From assembly GCF_003046475.1 (NCBI RefSeq), contig NZ_PZZZ01000008.1:1-64000 (forward strand): 64,000 nt of DNA, given 5' to 3'. A program made the position numbers and the translations under genes. The notes under the pieces were generated by a model that made no database searches, had not been told where the DNA came from, and saw nothing but the letters and a program-made list of their open reading frames with translations. Of the stretch, positions 42,066-49,809 are shown piece after piece. How positions within the stretch are numbered: position 1 is the first letter of the stretch; every line of letters begins with the position of its first letter. This DNA is from Mycoplana dimorpha (GTDB lineage: Bacteria > Pseudomonadota > Alphaproteobacteria > Rhizobiales > Rhizobiaceae).

Positions 42066-44630
42066 ATGGCACTCGAGACCTACAACCGCAAGCGTGACTT
42101 TCACAGGACGCCGGAGCCGAGAGGCCGCAAGGCGAAGGCGAGCGGCAACAGCTTCGTCATCCAGAAGCGCGACGCCCGCCGGCTGCACTATGATTTCCGC
42201 CTGGAGATGGACGGCGTGCTGAAAAGCTGGGCGGTCACCCGCGGTCCGAGCCTCGTTCCGGGTGAAAAACGCCTTGCAGTGCACGTCGAGGACCATCCGC
42301 TGGAATATGGCGGCTTCGAGGGGACGATCCCCAAGGGGGAATATGGCGGCGGCACCGTCATCGTCTGGGATCGGGGCACCTGGGAGCCCCACGGCGATCC
42401 CCATAAGGGCTACAAGAAAGGCCATCTCGAATTCGACCTGCACGGCGAGAAACTCGAGGGCCACTGGCACCTTGTGCGGATGCAGGGCAAACCCGGCGAG
42501 AGGCACGAGAACTGGCTGCTGATCAAGGGAGACGACGAATTCGCCCGGCAGGAAGGAGACCCCGACATCCTCGAGGAGCGGCCCGAATCGGTGAAGACCG
42601 GCCGCCTCGTCGACGATGTCGCCGGCGAGGAACCGGGCTGGTCTTCGAAGACCGGGAAGATCACCAAGCGCAAGACCGCAAGCAAGACGAAGGACGTCGA
42701 GAAAGCGCCGGTCCTGGAGCCCGGCGACCCCTCGCGTGTCGAAGGCGCCGTCAAGGGCAGACTGCCACCCTTCGTCGAGCCCGAACTGGCTACGCTTGCC
42801 TCCAAGCCCCCCATGGGCAAGCGCTGGATTCACGAGATCAAGTTCGACGGCTACCGGCTGCAGGCGCGCCTGGAGGCCGGCAAGGTCCGCCTGCTCACCC
42901 GAAGCGGACTGGACTGGTCGGCCAAGTTCGGCAAGACGATCGTCGCCGCCTTCCACGACCTTCCGGTCGGCAGCGCCCTGATCGACGGCGAACTCGTCGT
43001 CGAGAGCAGTTCGGGCGCCTCGGACTTCTCCGCCCTTCAGGCGGATCTCAGCGAGGGCCGGACGGAGCGGTTCGTCTACTACGCCTTCGACCTCCTGCAT
43101 CTCGACGGCTATGATCTCACCGCCGTGCCGTTGATGCGACGCAAGGAACTGCTTCGGACCATCATCCCCGCCGAGACCGGCACGCTGCGCTACAGCAGCC
43201 ATTTCGACGAGGGCGGCGAGGTGCTTCTGAAACACGCATGCAGGCTCGGGCTCGAGGGCATCGTTTCGAAGCTCGCGGAGGACTCCTACCGCTCCGGCCG
43301 CAGCAAGGGCTGGATGAAGGCGAAATGCTCTTCCAGCCAGGAGTTCGTCATCGCCGGCTGGGTGCCGTCGACCGTCTCCCGCAAGGCCGTGGGCTCGCTC
43401 CTGCTCGGGGTCTACGACAATGGTCGCCTCGAGCACGTCGGGCGCGTCGGCACCGGCTTCAGCAATGCCGTCGCCACCGAGCTCGCGACGCGCCTGGAGC
43501 GGCTGAAAGCCGATGGCAGCCCGTTTGCCGACAAGCTGACCGCCGACGAGGCGCGTGGCGCGCGCTATGTGCGCCCCGAACTCGTCGCCGAAGTCGAGTT
43601 CCGGGCATGGACGGCAGACGGCCACCTGCGTCACGCCTCGTTTCGCGGCATCCGCGAGGACAAGCCGGCCAGGGAGGTCGTGCATGAGCGGCCCCAAGGC
43701 GGCAGGGCCGCGATGGCAACCGCAGCTTCCGAATCCTCCTCGGCGAGGCCGAAGTCAAGCGTGAAGCTGACGCATCCGGACCGTGTCTACTGGCCGCGCG
43801 AAGGCGTGACCAAGGGCGGCCTTGCCGATTATTATACCGAGGTATGGCGCTTCATCGAGCCGTTCGTCACCGGCCGGGCGCTGGCGCTGGTGCGCTGCCC
43901 GGACGGCATCGACGGCCAGCAGTTCTTCCAGAAGCATGCCTGGAAGGGGCTGAACGAGAACATCGTACTGGTGACCGACCCCCAGGATCCGGACGAGCCG
44001 CTGATCAGCATCAAGGATCTCGACGGGCTGCTCGGCCTGGTACAGGCGGCCGTGCTCGAAATTCATCCCTGGGGCTCGACGGTCGACAACTGGGAGAAGC
44101 CGGACACCATCATCATGGACCTCGATCCCGGCCCGGGCGTCGGGTGGAGCGACGTCATTGCCGCGGCGGAGGAGACCCGCAATCGGCTCGAGGAGGCGGG
44201 GCTGCAGGCCTTCGTCAAGACCTCGGGCGGCAAGGGCCTTCACGTCGTGGCGCCGCTGAAGCCCTCCGCCGAATGGCCCGAGATCAAGGCCTTCACCAAG
44301 GGCCTTGCCGACCAGATGGCAGCCGACAGCCCGAGCCGCTACGTGTCGACCATCACCAAGGCGAAACGCGGCGGCAAGATCCTCGTCGACTATCTTCGCA
44401 ACCAGCGCGGCCAGACGGCGGTGGCGGCCTATTCAACGCGCGCCCGTCCGGGCGCGGCCGTGTCGATGCCGCTTGCCTGGGACGAACTCGATCCGGCCAT
44501 CGGCCCGGATTACTTCACCGTGCTGAATGCCCCTACCCGCCTGGCGGCGCTGCATGCAGACCCTTGGGCCGATTTCCGGGCGAGCGCGGCACCGCTGGCG
44601 GTCAAGCCGCCGCGGCGCGGGCGCGCCTGA
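42066..44630 (+). CDS. ligD: multifunctional DNA ligase D
   Basis: 854 aa with domains in the order phosphoesterase, ligase, polymerase. The PE domain (about residues 1-190) has RRLHYDFRLEMDGVLKSWAV and GGTVIVWDRGTWEPH. The ATP ligase (about 235-540) has the adenylated lysine in HEIKFDGYRLQARLEAGKVR and LIDGELVVESSSGASDFSAL, ending with the OB fold. The primase-polymerase (about 560-850) has RVYWPREGVTKGGLADYYTE, then IIMDLDPGPGVGW with metal-binding Asp residues and AFVKTSGGKGLHVVAPL. It prepares, fills and seals broken ends with Ku. It is cotranscribed with ku; terminator at 44745-44780. Confidence 0.95.
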   Translation: MALETYNRKRDFHRTPEPRGRKAKASGNSFVIQKRDARRLHYDFRLEMDGVLKSWAVTRGPSLVPGEKRLAVHVEDHPLEYGGFEGTIPKGEYGGGTVIVWDRGTWEPHGDPHKGYKKGHLEFDLHGEKLEGHWHLVRMQGKPGERHENWLLIKGDDEFARQEGDPDILEERPESVKTGRLVDDVAGEEPGWSSKTGKITKRKTASKTKDVEKAPVLEPGDPSRVEGAVKGRLPPFVEPELATLASKPPMGKRWIHEIKFDGYRLQARLEAGKVRLLTRSGLDWSAKFGKTIVAAFHDLPVGSALIDGELVVESSSGASDFSALQADLSEGRTERFVYYAFDLLHLDGYDLTAVPLMRRKELLRTIIPAETGTLRYSSHFDEGGEVLLKHACRLGLEGIVSKLAEDSYRSGRSKGWMKAKCSSSQEFVIAGWVPSTVSRKAVGSLLLGVYDNGRLEHVGRVGTGFSNAVATELATRLERLKADGSPFADKLTADEARGARYVRPELVAEVEFRAWTADGHLRHASFRGIREDKPAREVVHERPQGGRAAMATAASESSSARPKSSVKLTHPDRVYWPREGVTKGGLADYYTEVWRFIEPFVTGRALALVRCPDGIDGQQFFQKHAWKGLNENIVLVTDPQDPDEPLISIKDLDGLLGLVQAAVLEIHPWGSTVDNWEKPDTIIMDLDPGPGVGWSDVIAAAEETRNRLEEAGLQAFVKTSGGKGLHVVAPLKPSAEWPEIKAFTKGLADQMAADSPSRYVSTITKAKRGGKILVDYLRNQRGQTAVAAYSTRARPGAAVSMPLAWDELDPAIGPDYFTVLNAPTRLAALHADPWADFRASAAPLAVKPPRRGRA

Positions 44631-44703
44631 GACTTTCCGCGTCGCCCCTTGCAATCGTGGAAGTCGATACCCAGATGGGGTGCGAACAGAATTCGTCTCC
44701 GCC

Positions 44704-44723
44704 TGACCACGGATGTACTGGCA
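44704..44723 (+). repeat. 20-nt repeat, copy 2 (3' of ligD)
   Basis: TGACCACGGATGTACTGGCA is identical to the copy at 7693-7712, again between a plus-strand gene and its terminator, with similar TCTCCG before and GTCGAGA after. Confidence 0.6.
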
Positions 44724-44744
44724 GCGCGTCGAGACGAGAACGGG

Positions 44745-44780
44745 AAGGTCGGTGCGATTATTCGCCCGGCCTTTTCTTTT
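44745..44780 (+). terminator. ligD terminator
   Basis: AAGGTCGG pairs with CCGGCCTT (one G-T pair), extended by GCG/CGC with a bulged T around the loop ATTATT, then TTTTCTTTT. It stands between convergent genes ligD and the second ku. Confidence 0.7.
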
Positions 44781-44793
44781 CAGCCGCCCGGTT

Positions 44794-45600
44794 CTACTTC
44801 TTCGGCTTGGCTTCGGCCGCGACGCTCTTGCGCAGCGCCTCCATGATGTTGATGACATTTGACCGCGGCGCCTGCGGCTCTTCTGCTTTTTCCTTCGCCG
44901 GCTTCTTGCGGCCCTTCTTCTTGGCGGCGATGATTTCGAGCAGCCGTTCCTGCACCGGATCGTCGACCATCGAAGGGTCCCACGTCTTGCTGTGCTCGTC
45001 GATGTACCTTTCGGCAAGCGCGGTCAGCGCAGGCTCCACCTCGATCTTCTCCAGACCGCTGAAATACTGATCCTGCTGGCGCACCTCCTCGCCGTAGCGA
45101 AGTGTCCACAGGACAATGCCCTTATCCCTCGGCTCGAGCAGAACGGCGCGCTCGCGGCGATACATCACGAGCCGCGATATGCCGACGGTTTCGCTCGCCT
45201 TCATGGCATCGCGGATGACGCTGAACGCCTCCTCGCCGACCGGGTCGCTCGGGGTCAGGTAGTGCGGCTTGTCGAACCAGATCCAGTCGACGCTGTCGCG
45301 GGCGACGAACGTCTCGATATCGATGGTGCGGGTGCTCTCCAGCGCCACGGCATCCAGTTCCTCGTCTTCCAGCATGACATAGTCGTTCTCGCCGCGCTCG
45401 TAGCCCTTCACCTCGTCGTCCTCGTCCAGGGCTTTCCCTGTGACGGCATCGACATAGTGGCTGACCAGCCGGTTCTTCGTGGCGCGGTTGAGGGTGTGGA
45501 AGCGGACCTTCTCGTTGTCGCTGGTCGCCGGCGTCATCGCGACGGGGCAAGTGACAAGCGAGAGTTTCAGATAGCCCTTCCAGAACGTACGCGGAGCCAT
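44794..45600 (-). CDS. ku: Ku protein, second copy
   Basis: 268 aa with GGGAGG 9 nt before ATG 45600. MAPRTFWKGYLKLSLVTCPV, then KVRFHTLNRATKNRLVSHYV, the VKGYERGENDYVMLEDEELD segment and KPHYLTPSDPVGEEAFSVIR are all Ku-typical. It is clearly divergent in sequence from the first copy (about one third alike by eye), and its lysine-rich tail is shorter. Rhizobia often have several ku genes that may form different dimers. It converges on ligD. The promoter upstream is of the stress type. Confidence 0.9.
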   Translation of the reverse strand: MAPRTFWKGYLKLSLVTCPVAMTPATSDNEKVRFHTLNRATKNRLVSHYVDAVTGKALDEDDEVKGYERGENDYVMLEDEELDAVALESTRTIDIETFVARDSVDWIWFDKPHYLTPSDPVGEEAFSVIRDAMKASETVGISRLVMYRRERAVLLEPRDKGIVLWTLRYGEEVRQQDQYFSGLEKIEVEPALTALAERYIDEHSKTWDPSMVDDPVQERLLEIIAAKKKGRKKPAKEKAEEPQAPRSNVINIMEALRKSVAAEAKPKK

Positions 45601-45629
45601 GGCTGCTGCCTCCCTGGCAGAACAGGCGG

Positions 45630-45654
45630 AACGGTGGCTGTGCACATTTGTTCC
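45630..45654 (-). promoter_or_regulatory. EcfG/RpoE2-type stress promoter of the second ku (candidate)
   Basis: On the minus strand GGAAC (45650-45654), 17 nt, then GTT (45630-45632), about 30 nt from the ATG. Stress control of NHEJ through RpoE2 is known in Sinorhizobium meliloti, which makes the match more credible. Confidence 0.55.
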
Positions 45655-45830
45655 TTCAACCGCAGGGTTGAGCACAGGCCGCGCGCATCCGGAAGGCGGC
45701 GGAAGCCGGCCCACATCGCGCGCTAACGTCGATCATATGGCTTTTTCGACCGGAGCGGGAATATTATTCGGCCATACGGTGTCTCATGGCTGCACCCGCA
45801 ACCAATTTACACGACACAGGAACAAGCGCC

Positions 45831-46205
45831 ATGAGAACTCTCTTCCTCGCGATTGCCGCCCTTGCCGTTACCGCGACCGCCGCCTTCGCGGACGCTCCCG
45901 TCACGACGGTCAAGACCCAAAAGGGCGAGGTGCTTGCCGGCAAGAACGGCATGACGCTCTACACCTACAAGAACGACAGCAAGGGCACGTCGACCTGCTA
46001 TGAAGCATGTGCCAGCAACTGGCCGCCCTTCAAGGCGGAAGCAAGTGCGAAAGTCGGAGGCGCCTTTACCGTGATCGACCGCAAGGATGGCACGAAGCAA
46101 TGGGCGAAGGACGGCATGCCGCTCTACTACTTCGTCAAGGACAAGAAGCAAGGCGACGTCAGCGGTGACGGCGTGAAGGGCGTATGGGATGCCGCGCGGC
46201 CCTGA
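45831..46205 (+). CDS. secreted COG4315-type repeat protein
   Basis: 124 aa from ATG 45831 with AGGAA 10 nt upstream. Signal peptide MRTLFLAIAALAVTATAAFA, cut after about residue 20. The mature part carries two copies of the small repeat seen in COG4315: GMTLYTYKNDSKGTSTCYEA with CASNWPPFKA, and GMPLYYFVKDKKQGDVSGDG with a V-x-G-V-W-D end. Usually annotated as secreted protein or putative lipoprotein, role unknown. Its last codons overlap the ECF sigma factor start by 17 bp, so the three following ORFs form one operon. Confidence 0.8.
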   Translation: MRTLFLAIAALAVTATAAFADAPVTTVKTQKGEVLAGKNGMTLYTYKNDSKGTSTCYEACASNWPPFKAEASAKVGGAFTVIDRKDGTKQWAKDGMPLYYFVKDKKQGDVSGDGVKGVWDAARP

Positions 46206-46761
46206 CAACGGCACTGGCGAAACCGGTTCGCCGAAAGAGTCGCCGGCCGGCGGCGCGGTCCCGGCCTCGTTCGAGGACGCGCTGCTGGCGCTTGTGCCGG
46301 GGCTGCGCCGATATTCCCACAGCCTCGCCCGTAGCGATGCCGACGGCGAGGACCTGCTGCAGGATTGCGTCGAGACCGTGCTGGCCCGCCGGGCCCAGTG
46401 GCGCGGCGTAAACCTGCGCAGCTGGGCCTTCACGATCATGACCAACCTTTACCGCAACCGGCACCGCGCCGCCGTCCGCCGGCCGACCACCGTGATCGAG
46501 GACGCCCAGGACGTCGCCGTGCCGGACCAGACCGGCGACCCGCTGGAGCGCGCCCGGATCCGCGCGGCGCTCGAAAGCCTGTCACCGGAAAACCGCACGA
46601 CGCTGATGCTCGTCGTCGTCGAAGGCTACAGCTACCAGGAAACCGCCGACATCCTCGCCATCCCGATCGGCACCGTCATGTCGCGGCTGTCGCGCGCCCG
46701 GCATCAGCTGGCCGAACAACTGGCGAAGGACAACATCGTCGCTCTCAGGAGACCGAAATGA
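46189..46761 (+). CDS. ECF RNA polymerase sigma factor
   Basis: 190 aa. Region 2 (FEDALLALVPGLRRYSHSLA, then DADGEDLLQDCVETVLARRA and SWAFTIMTNLYRNRHR) and region 4 (ALESLSPENRTTLMLVVVEG, then YSYQETADILAIPIGTVMSR LSRAR) are complete, so it is a small group-4 sigma factor. It overlaps the secreted-protein gene and, by ATGA, the anti-sigma gene. No promoter like its own target could be picked out upstream of the operon. It is not the general-stress EcfG, whose partners (NepR, PhyR) are absent here. Confidence 0.9.
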   Translation: MPRGPDNGTGETGSPKESPAGGAVPASFEDALLALVPGLRRYSHSLARSDADGEDLLQDCVETVLARRAQWRGVNLRSWAFTIMTNLYRNRHRAAVRRPTTVIEDAQDVAVPDQTGDPLERARIRAALESLSPENRTTLMLVVVEGYSYQETADILAIPIGTVMSRLSRARHQLAEQLAKDNIVALRRPK

Positions 46762-47549
46762 GTGAAGCAAGGGGCATTGTGGGCGAGAGCGACCTGCACG
46801 CCTATGTCGACGGGCAGCTCGACACGGACCGGCGCGCGGATGTCGAGGCGTGGCTCGACGCCCATCCGCAGGACGCCGAGCGGGTGGCCGGCTGGTCGGT
46901 CCAGAATGAACGGCTCCGCGATGCCTTCTCGGCGGATTTCGCGTCGCTTCCCACCGACCACGGTCTGCTGCAGCCGAAGCGCGCGGCGAGCTTGCGCCCG
47001 CTGGCGCGCCTCGCCCGCCCGGCAATCGCCACGGCCGCGGCACTGGTCCTCTTCGTTTCGGGCTTCGCCGCCGGGCGCCTCGTTCCGGGCGGCGCTCACC
47101 CGCCGGCGATGCCTGCCGTCACGGAACTGGCCAGCGAAGCCCGCACGGCCTTCCTGATATACACCAGCGAGGTCCGCCACCCGGTCGAAGTCGGCGCCGA
47201 CCAGCAACAGCACCTCGCCGCCTGGCTCGGCAAGCGTCTCGACTATCGCCTGCACCTGCCGGACCTGTCGTCGCTCGGCTATGGCCTCGTAGGCGGACGG
47301 CTGGTGCCGGTGGGCGGAAAGCCGGGGGCGCTTCTGATGTATCAGAACCAGGAGGGCCGGCGGCTGACGATGATGATCGGCAGGAACGACGAGCATCGCG
47401 AGACCAGCTTCCGCCTCGACACGACCGGCCCGGTGCGGACCTTCTACTGGATCGACGGTCCGATCGGCTACGCCGTTTCCGCCGAGATCCCGGCCGAGCA
47501 ACTTCGCGCCGTCGCCGACGAGTGCTACCGCCAGATGGAGGCGGCGTGA
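46758..47549 (+). CDS. anti-sigma factor (membrane-anchored)
   Basis: 263 aa, start overlapping the sigma factor stop (ATGA). The N-terminus MSEARGIVGESDLHAYVDGQ, then LDTDRRADVEAWLDAHPQDA, is the short zinc-less anti-sigma/ChrR-like or RsgI-like N-domain found in many rhizobial ECF partners. One membrane span lies at about residues 93-115 (AIATAAALVLFVSGFAAGRL). The remaining 150 residues are periplasmic (DLSSLGYGLVGGRLVPVGGK is typical). It probably holds the sigma factor until a periplasmic signal arrives. Confidence 0.85.
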   Translation: MSEARGIVGESDLHAYVDGQLDTDRRADVEAWLDAHPQDAERVAGWSVQNERLRDAFSADFASLPTDHGLLQPKRAASLRPLARLARPAIATAAALVLFVSGFAAGRLVPGGAHPPAMPAVTELASEARTAFLIYTSEVRHPVEVGADQQQHLAAWLGKRLDYRLHLPDLSSLGYGLVGGRLVPVGGKPGALLMYQNQEGRRLTMMIGRNDEHRETSFRLDTTGPVRTFYWIDGPIGYAVSAEIPAEQLRAVADECYRQMEAA

Positions 47550-47565
47550 CACCACGCCGCTTCGA

Positions 47566-47598
47566 CGCCTCGGAAAGGCTTTGGAACCTTTCGAGGCG
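47566..47598. terminator. hairpin between convergent anti-sigma and lysE genes
   Basis: CGCCTCGGAAAGG and CCTTTCGAGGCG pair with one bulged G around an 8-nt loop. No T run follows, so termination efficiency is uncertain. Confidence 0.4.
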
Positions 47599-47624
47599 CG
47601 CGGTGCGGCGGGCGCCGGCAGGCC

Positions 47625-48218
47625 TCAGCGCAGCATCGGCCAGAGGCTGGCCACCAGCAGCAGCGCCATCGTCACGTTGAACGCCCGAAGCCGCGCCGGC
47701 ACCGACAGCCACTCGCGCAGCACCGACCCGAAGCCTGCCCAAGTCGACACGCTCGGGACGTTGACGACAGCAAATGCCACGCCCACGAGCAGCACGCTTG
47801 CCGCATAGTTGGTCGGCTCCGTGTAGGTCGCCATGGCGGAGACCGCCATTACCCAGGCTTTCGGATTGACCCATTGGAAGGCGGCGGCCTCCAGGAAGGT
47901 CATCGGCCGGCCGCCGGCGCTGCGCTCGCTGAGCCCGGCCGACGTCGCGATCTTCCAGGCGATCCACACGAGGTAGGCGCCGCCCAGGAATTTCAGGGCG
48001 GTGTAGAGCAGCGGCACGGCCTGGAGGATCGCCCCGAGCCCGAAGCCGACCGCGAGCAACAGCGTCAGGAACCCCGCCCCGATGCCGATCATGTGCGGGA
48101 CGGTGCGCACGAAGCCGAAATTCACCCCTGAGGCAAACAGCATCATGTTGTTCGGGCCGGGTGTAATGGAGGTGGTAAAGGCGAAGACGACGAGAGCGAG
48201 GAAGATTTCGATCGGCAA
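47625..48218 (-). CDS. LysE family amino-acid exporter
   Basis: 197 aa from TTG 48218, chosen because GGAG precedes it by 7 nt and the protein then begins [20 protein letters not shown], the standard start of LysE/RhtB exporters. [12 protein letters not shown] is the family signature. About six hydrophobic spans follow: [72 protein letters not shown] and [13 protein letters not shown]. Likely exports an amino acid or related compound in exchange for protons. The same frame stays open far upstream but is antisense to the aldo/keto reductase gene. Confidence 0.85.
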   Translation of the reverse strand: MPIEIFLALVVFAFTTSITPGPNNMMLFASGVNFGFVRTVPHMIGIGAGFLTLLLAVGFGLGAILQAVPLLYTALKFLGGAYLVWIAWKIATSAGLSERSAGGRPMTFLEAAAFQWVNPKAWVMAVSAMATYTEPTNYAASVLLVGVAFAVVNVPSVSTWAGFGSVLREWLSVPARLRAFNVTMALLLVASLWPMLR

Positions 48219-48350
48219 GGCGCGCTCCAGGCGGAATGTTTCTGGCTGTATAGCCCTCTTGATAGGGTCTGCGCATGGAAGCACCAGACAAAACTTGTCA
48301 TACTGCCATTCCTTGATGTGATGGATGGCGCGACAGACGAGGAGATTTTC

Positions 48351-49193
48351 ATGGATCCCATGCCGCAAGCAGCCTTTCCCGACGGGCGCCGCGTCGCAGC
48401 ACTCGGCCAGGGTACCTGGCACATGGGCGAAAGCCGGTCTTCGGCCGCAGAGGAGGTCCGTGCCCTCCGCGCAGGCCTCGACCTCGGCATGACGCTGATC
48501 GATACGGCCGAGATGTATGCCGACGGCGGCGCCGAACTGGTGGTTGGCGAGGCCGTGCGCGGCCGCCGCGACGAGGTGTTCCTGGTCAGCAAGGTCCTGC
48601 CTTCCAACAGCAGCCGCAAGGGTACGATCGCCGCCTGCGAGGCCAGCCTGAAACGACTCGGCACCGACCGGATCGATCTCTACCTGCTTCACTGGCGCGG
48701 ACGGTTCGCGCTCGGCGAAACCGTCGCCGCCTTCGAAGAACTCAAGGCGGCGGGCAAGATCGGCGCCTGGGGCGTGTCGAACTTCGACGTCGACGATATG
48801 GAGGAGTTGATGACCGTGCCCGGCGGCGAGAACGTCGCCGCGAACCAGGTGCTCTACAACCTCGCCCGCCGTGGCATCGAATTCGACCTGCTGCCGTGGA
48901 GCGCCCGCCGCGGCATTCCGACGATGGCCTATTCGCCGCTCGACGAGGGCCGGCTGCTGCGCCATCCGGTACTAGGCGAGATCGCCGCCGCCCACGGCGC
49001 CTCCCCGGCTCAGGTCGCCCTCGCCTTCGTTCTGTCGCGCGACAACGTCATCGCCATTCCGAAGTCGGGATCGGCGGCGCGGGTCGAAGAAAACCGCAAG
49101 ACGGCCGATCTCAAGCTGACGGCTGACGATAAGGCTGCGCTCGACGCCGCGTTTCCGCCGCCCGGCCGCCGGCGGCCGCTGGAAATGATTTAG
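48351..49193 (+). CDS. aldo/keto reductase
   Basis: 280 aa from ATG 48351 with GAGGAG 7 nt before it. The catalytic tetrad is visible: [19 protein letters not shown] (Asp, Tyr), [11 protein letters not shown] (Lys) and [14 protein letters not shown] (His). The NADPH-binding end [20 protein letters not shown] is conserved. NADPH-dependent carbonyl reduction with unknown substrate. Monocistronic; converges on ilvH, sharing a hairpin with it. Confidence 0.85.
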   Translation: MDPMPQAAFPDGRRVAALGQGTWHMGESRSSAAEEVRALRAGLDLGMTLIDTAEMYADGGAELVVGEAVRGRRDEVFLVSKVLPSNSSRKGTIAACEASLKRLGTDRIDLYLLHWRGRFALGETVAAFEELKAAGKIGAWGVSNFDVDDMEELMTVPGGENVAANQVLYNLARRGIEFDLLPWSARRGIPTMAYSPLDEGRLLRHPVLGEIAAAHGASPAQVALAFVLSRDNVIAIPKSGSAARVEENRKTADLKLTADDKAALDAAFPPPGRRRPLEMI

Positions 49194-49214
49194 GGCCGTT
49201 TCCGGCCCTAAATC
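49187..49214. terminator. perfect 12-bp hairpin between aldo/keto reductase and ilvH
   Basis: GATTTAGGGCCG and CGGCCCTAAATC pair exactly around TTTC. It includes the stop codon of the plus-strand gene and ends just before the ilvH stop, so it probably acts in both directions. Confidence 0.6.
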
Positions 49215-49787
49215 CTACATCCCCTGCGGGCCGCGGTTCATCGCGGCGATGCCGGTTCGGCAGACCTCGATGAGGCCGAGCGGCTTCATGATGGCGATGA
49301 ACTGGTCGATCTTCGACACCTTGCCCGTGATCTCGAAGACGAAGTGCTCGGTATTGGCGTCAATGACAGAAGCCCGGAAGGCATCGGCGAGGCGCAGCGC
49401 CTCGACCCGGTGGTCGCCGGTGCCGGAGACCTTCACCAGCGCCAGCTCCCGCTCCAGCGGCCGCTCGTGGCCAAGATCCCGGGCCCGCACGGTCAAGTCG
49501 ACGACCCGGTGCACCGGCACGATGCGCTCGAGCTGCGCCTTGATCTGTTCCAGCACGTGCGGGGTGCCGCGCGTGACGATGGTGATGCGCGAGAGATGGG
49601 CCTGGTGCTCGGTCTCCGACACCGTCAGGCTCTCGATGTTGTAGCCGCGGCCGGAGAACAGGCCGATAACCCGGGCAAGCACTCCCGGTTCGTTGTCGAC
49701 CAGCACCGAAAGCGTGTGGCTTTCCGAAACCTGCGTCTCGGCGGCGATGAAATAGGCCGAACCGGTCGGCTGAAGATGTGCGCTCAT
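49215..49787 (-). CDS. ilvH: acetolactate synthase small subunit
   Basis: 190 aa. Regulatory subunit of acetohydroxyacid synthase, binding valine for feedback inhibition. The ACT domain is clear: SHTLSVLVDNEPGVLARVIG, then LFSGRGYNIESLTVSETEHQ and RITIVTRGTPHVLEQIKAQL. The C-terminal domain ends MKPLGLIEVCRTGIAAMNRG. Downstream of ilvI with 22 nt between the genes, so cotranscribed and under the same attenuator. Confidence 0.95.
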   Translation of the reverse strand: MSAHLQPTGSAYFIAAETQVSESHTLSVLVDNEPGVLARVIGLFSGRGYNIESLTVSETEHQAHLSRITIVTRGTPHVLEQIKAQLERIVPVHRVVDLTVRARDLGHERPLERELALVKVSGTGDHRVEALRLADAFRASVIDANTEHFVFEITGKVSKIDQFIAIMKPLGLIEVCRTGIAAMNRGPQGM

Positions 49788-49809
49788 GATCGGTGTTCCT
49801 GCCTTTTCA

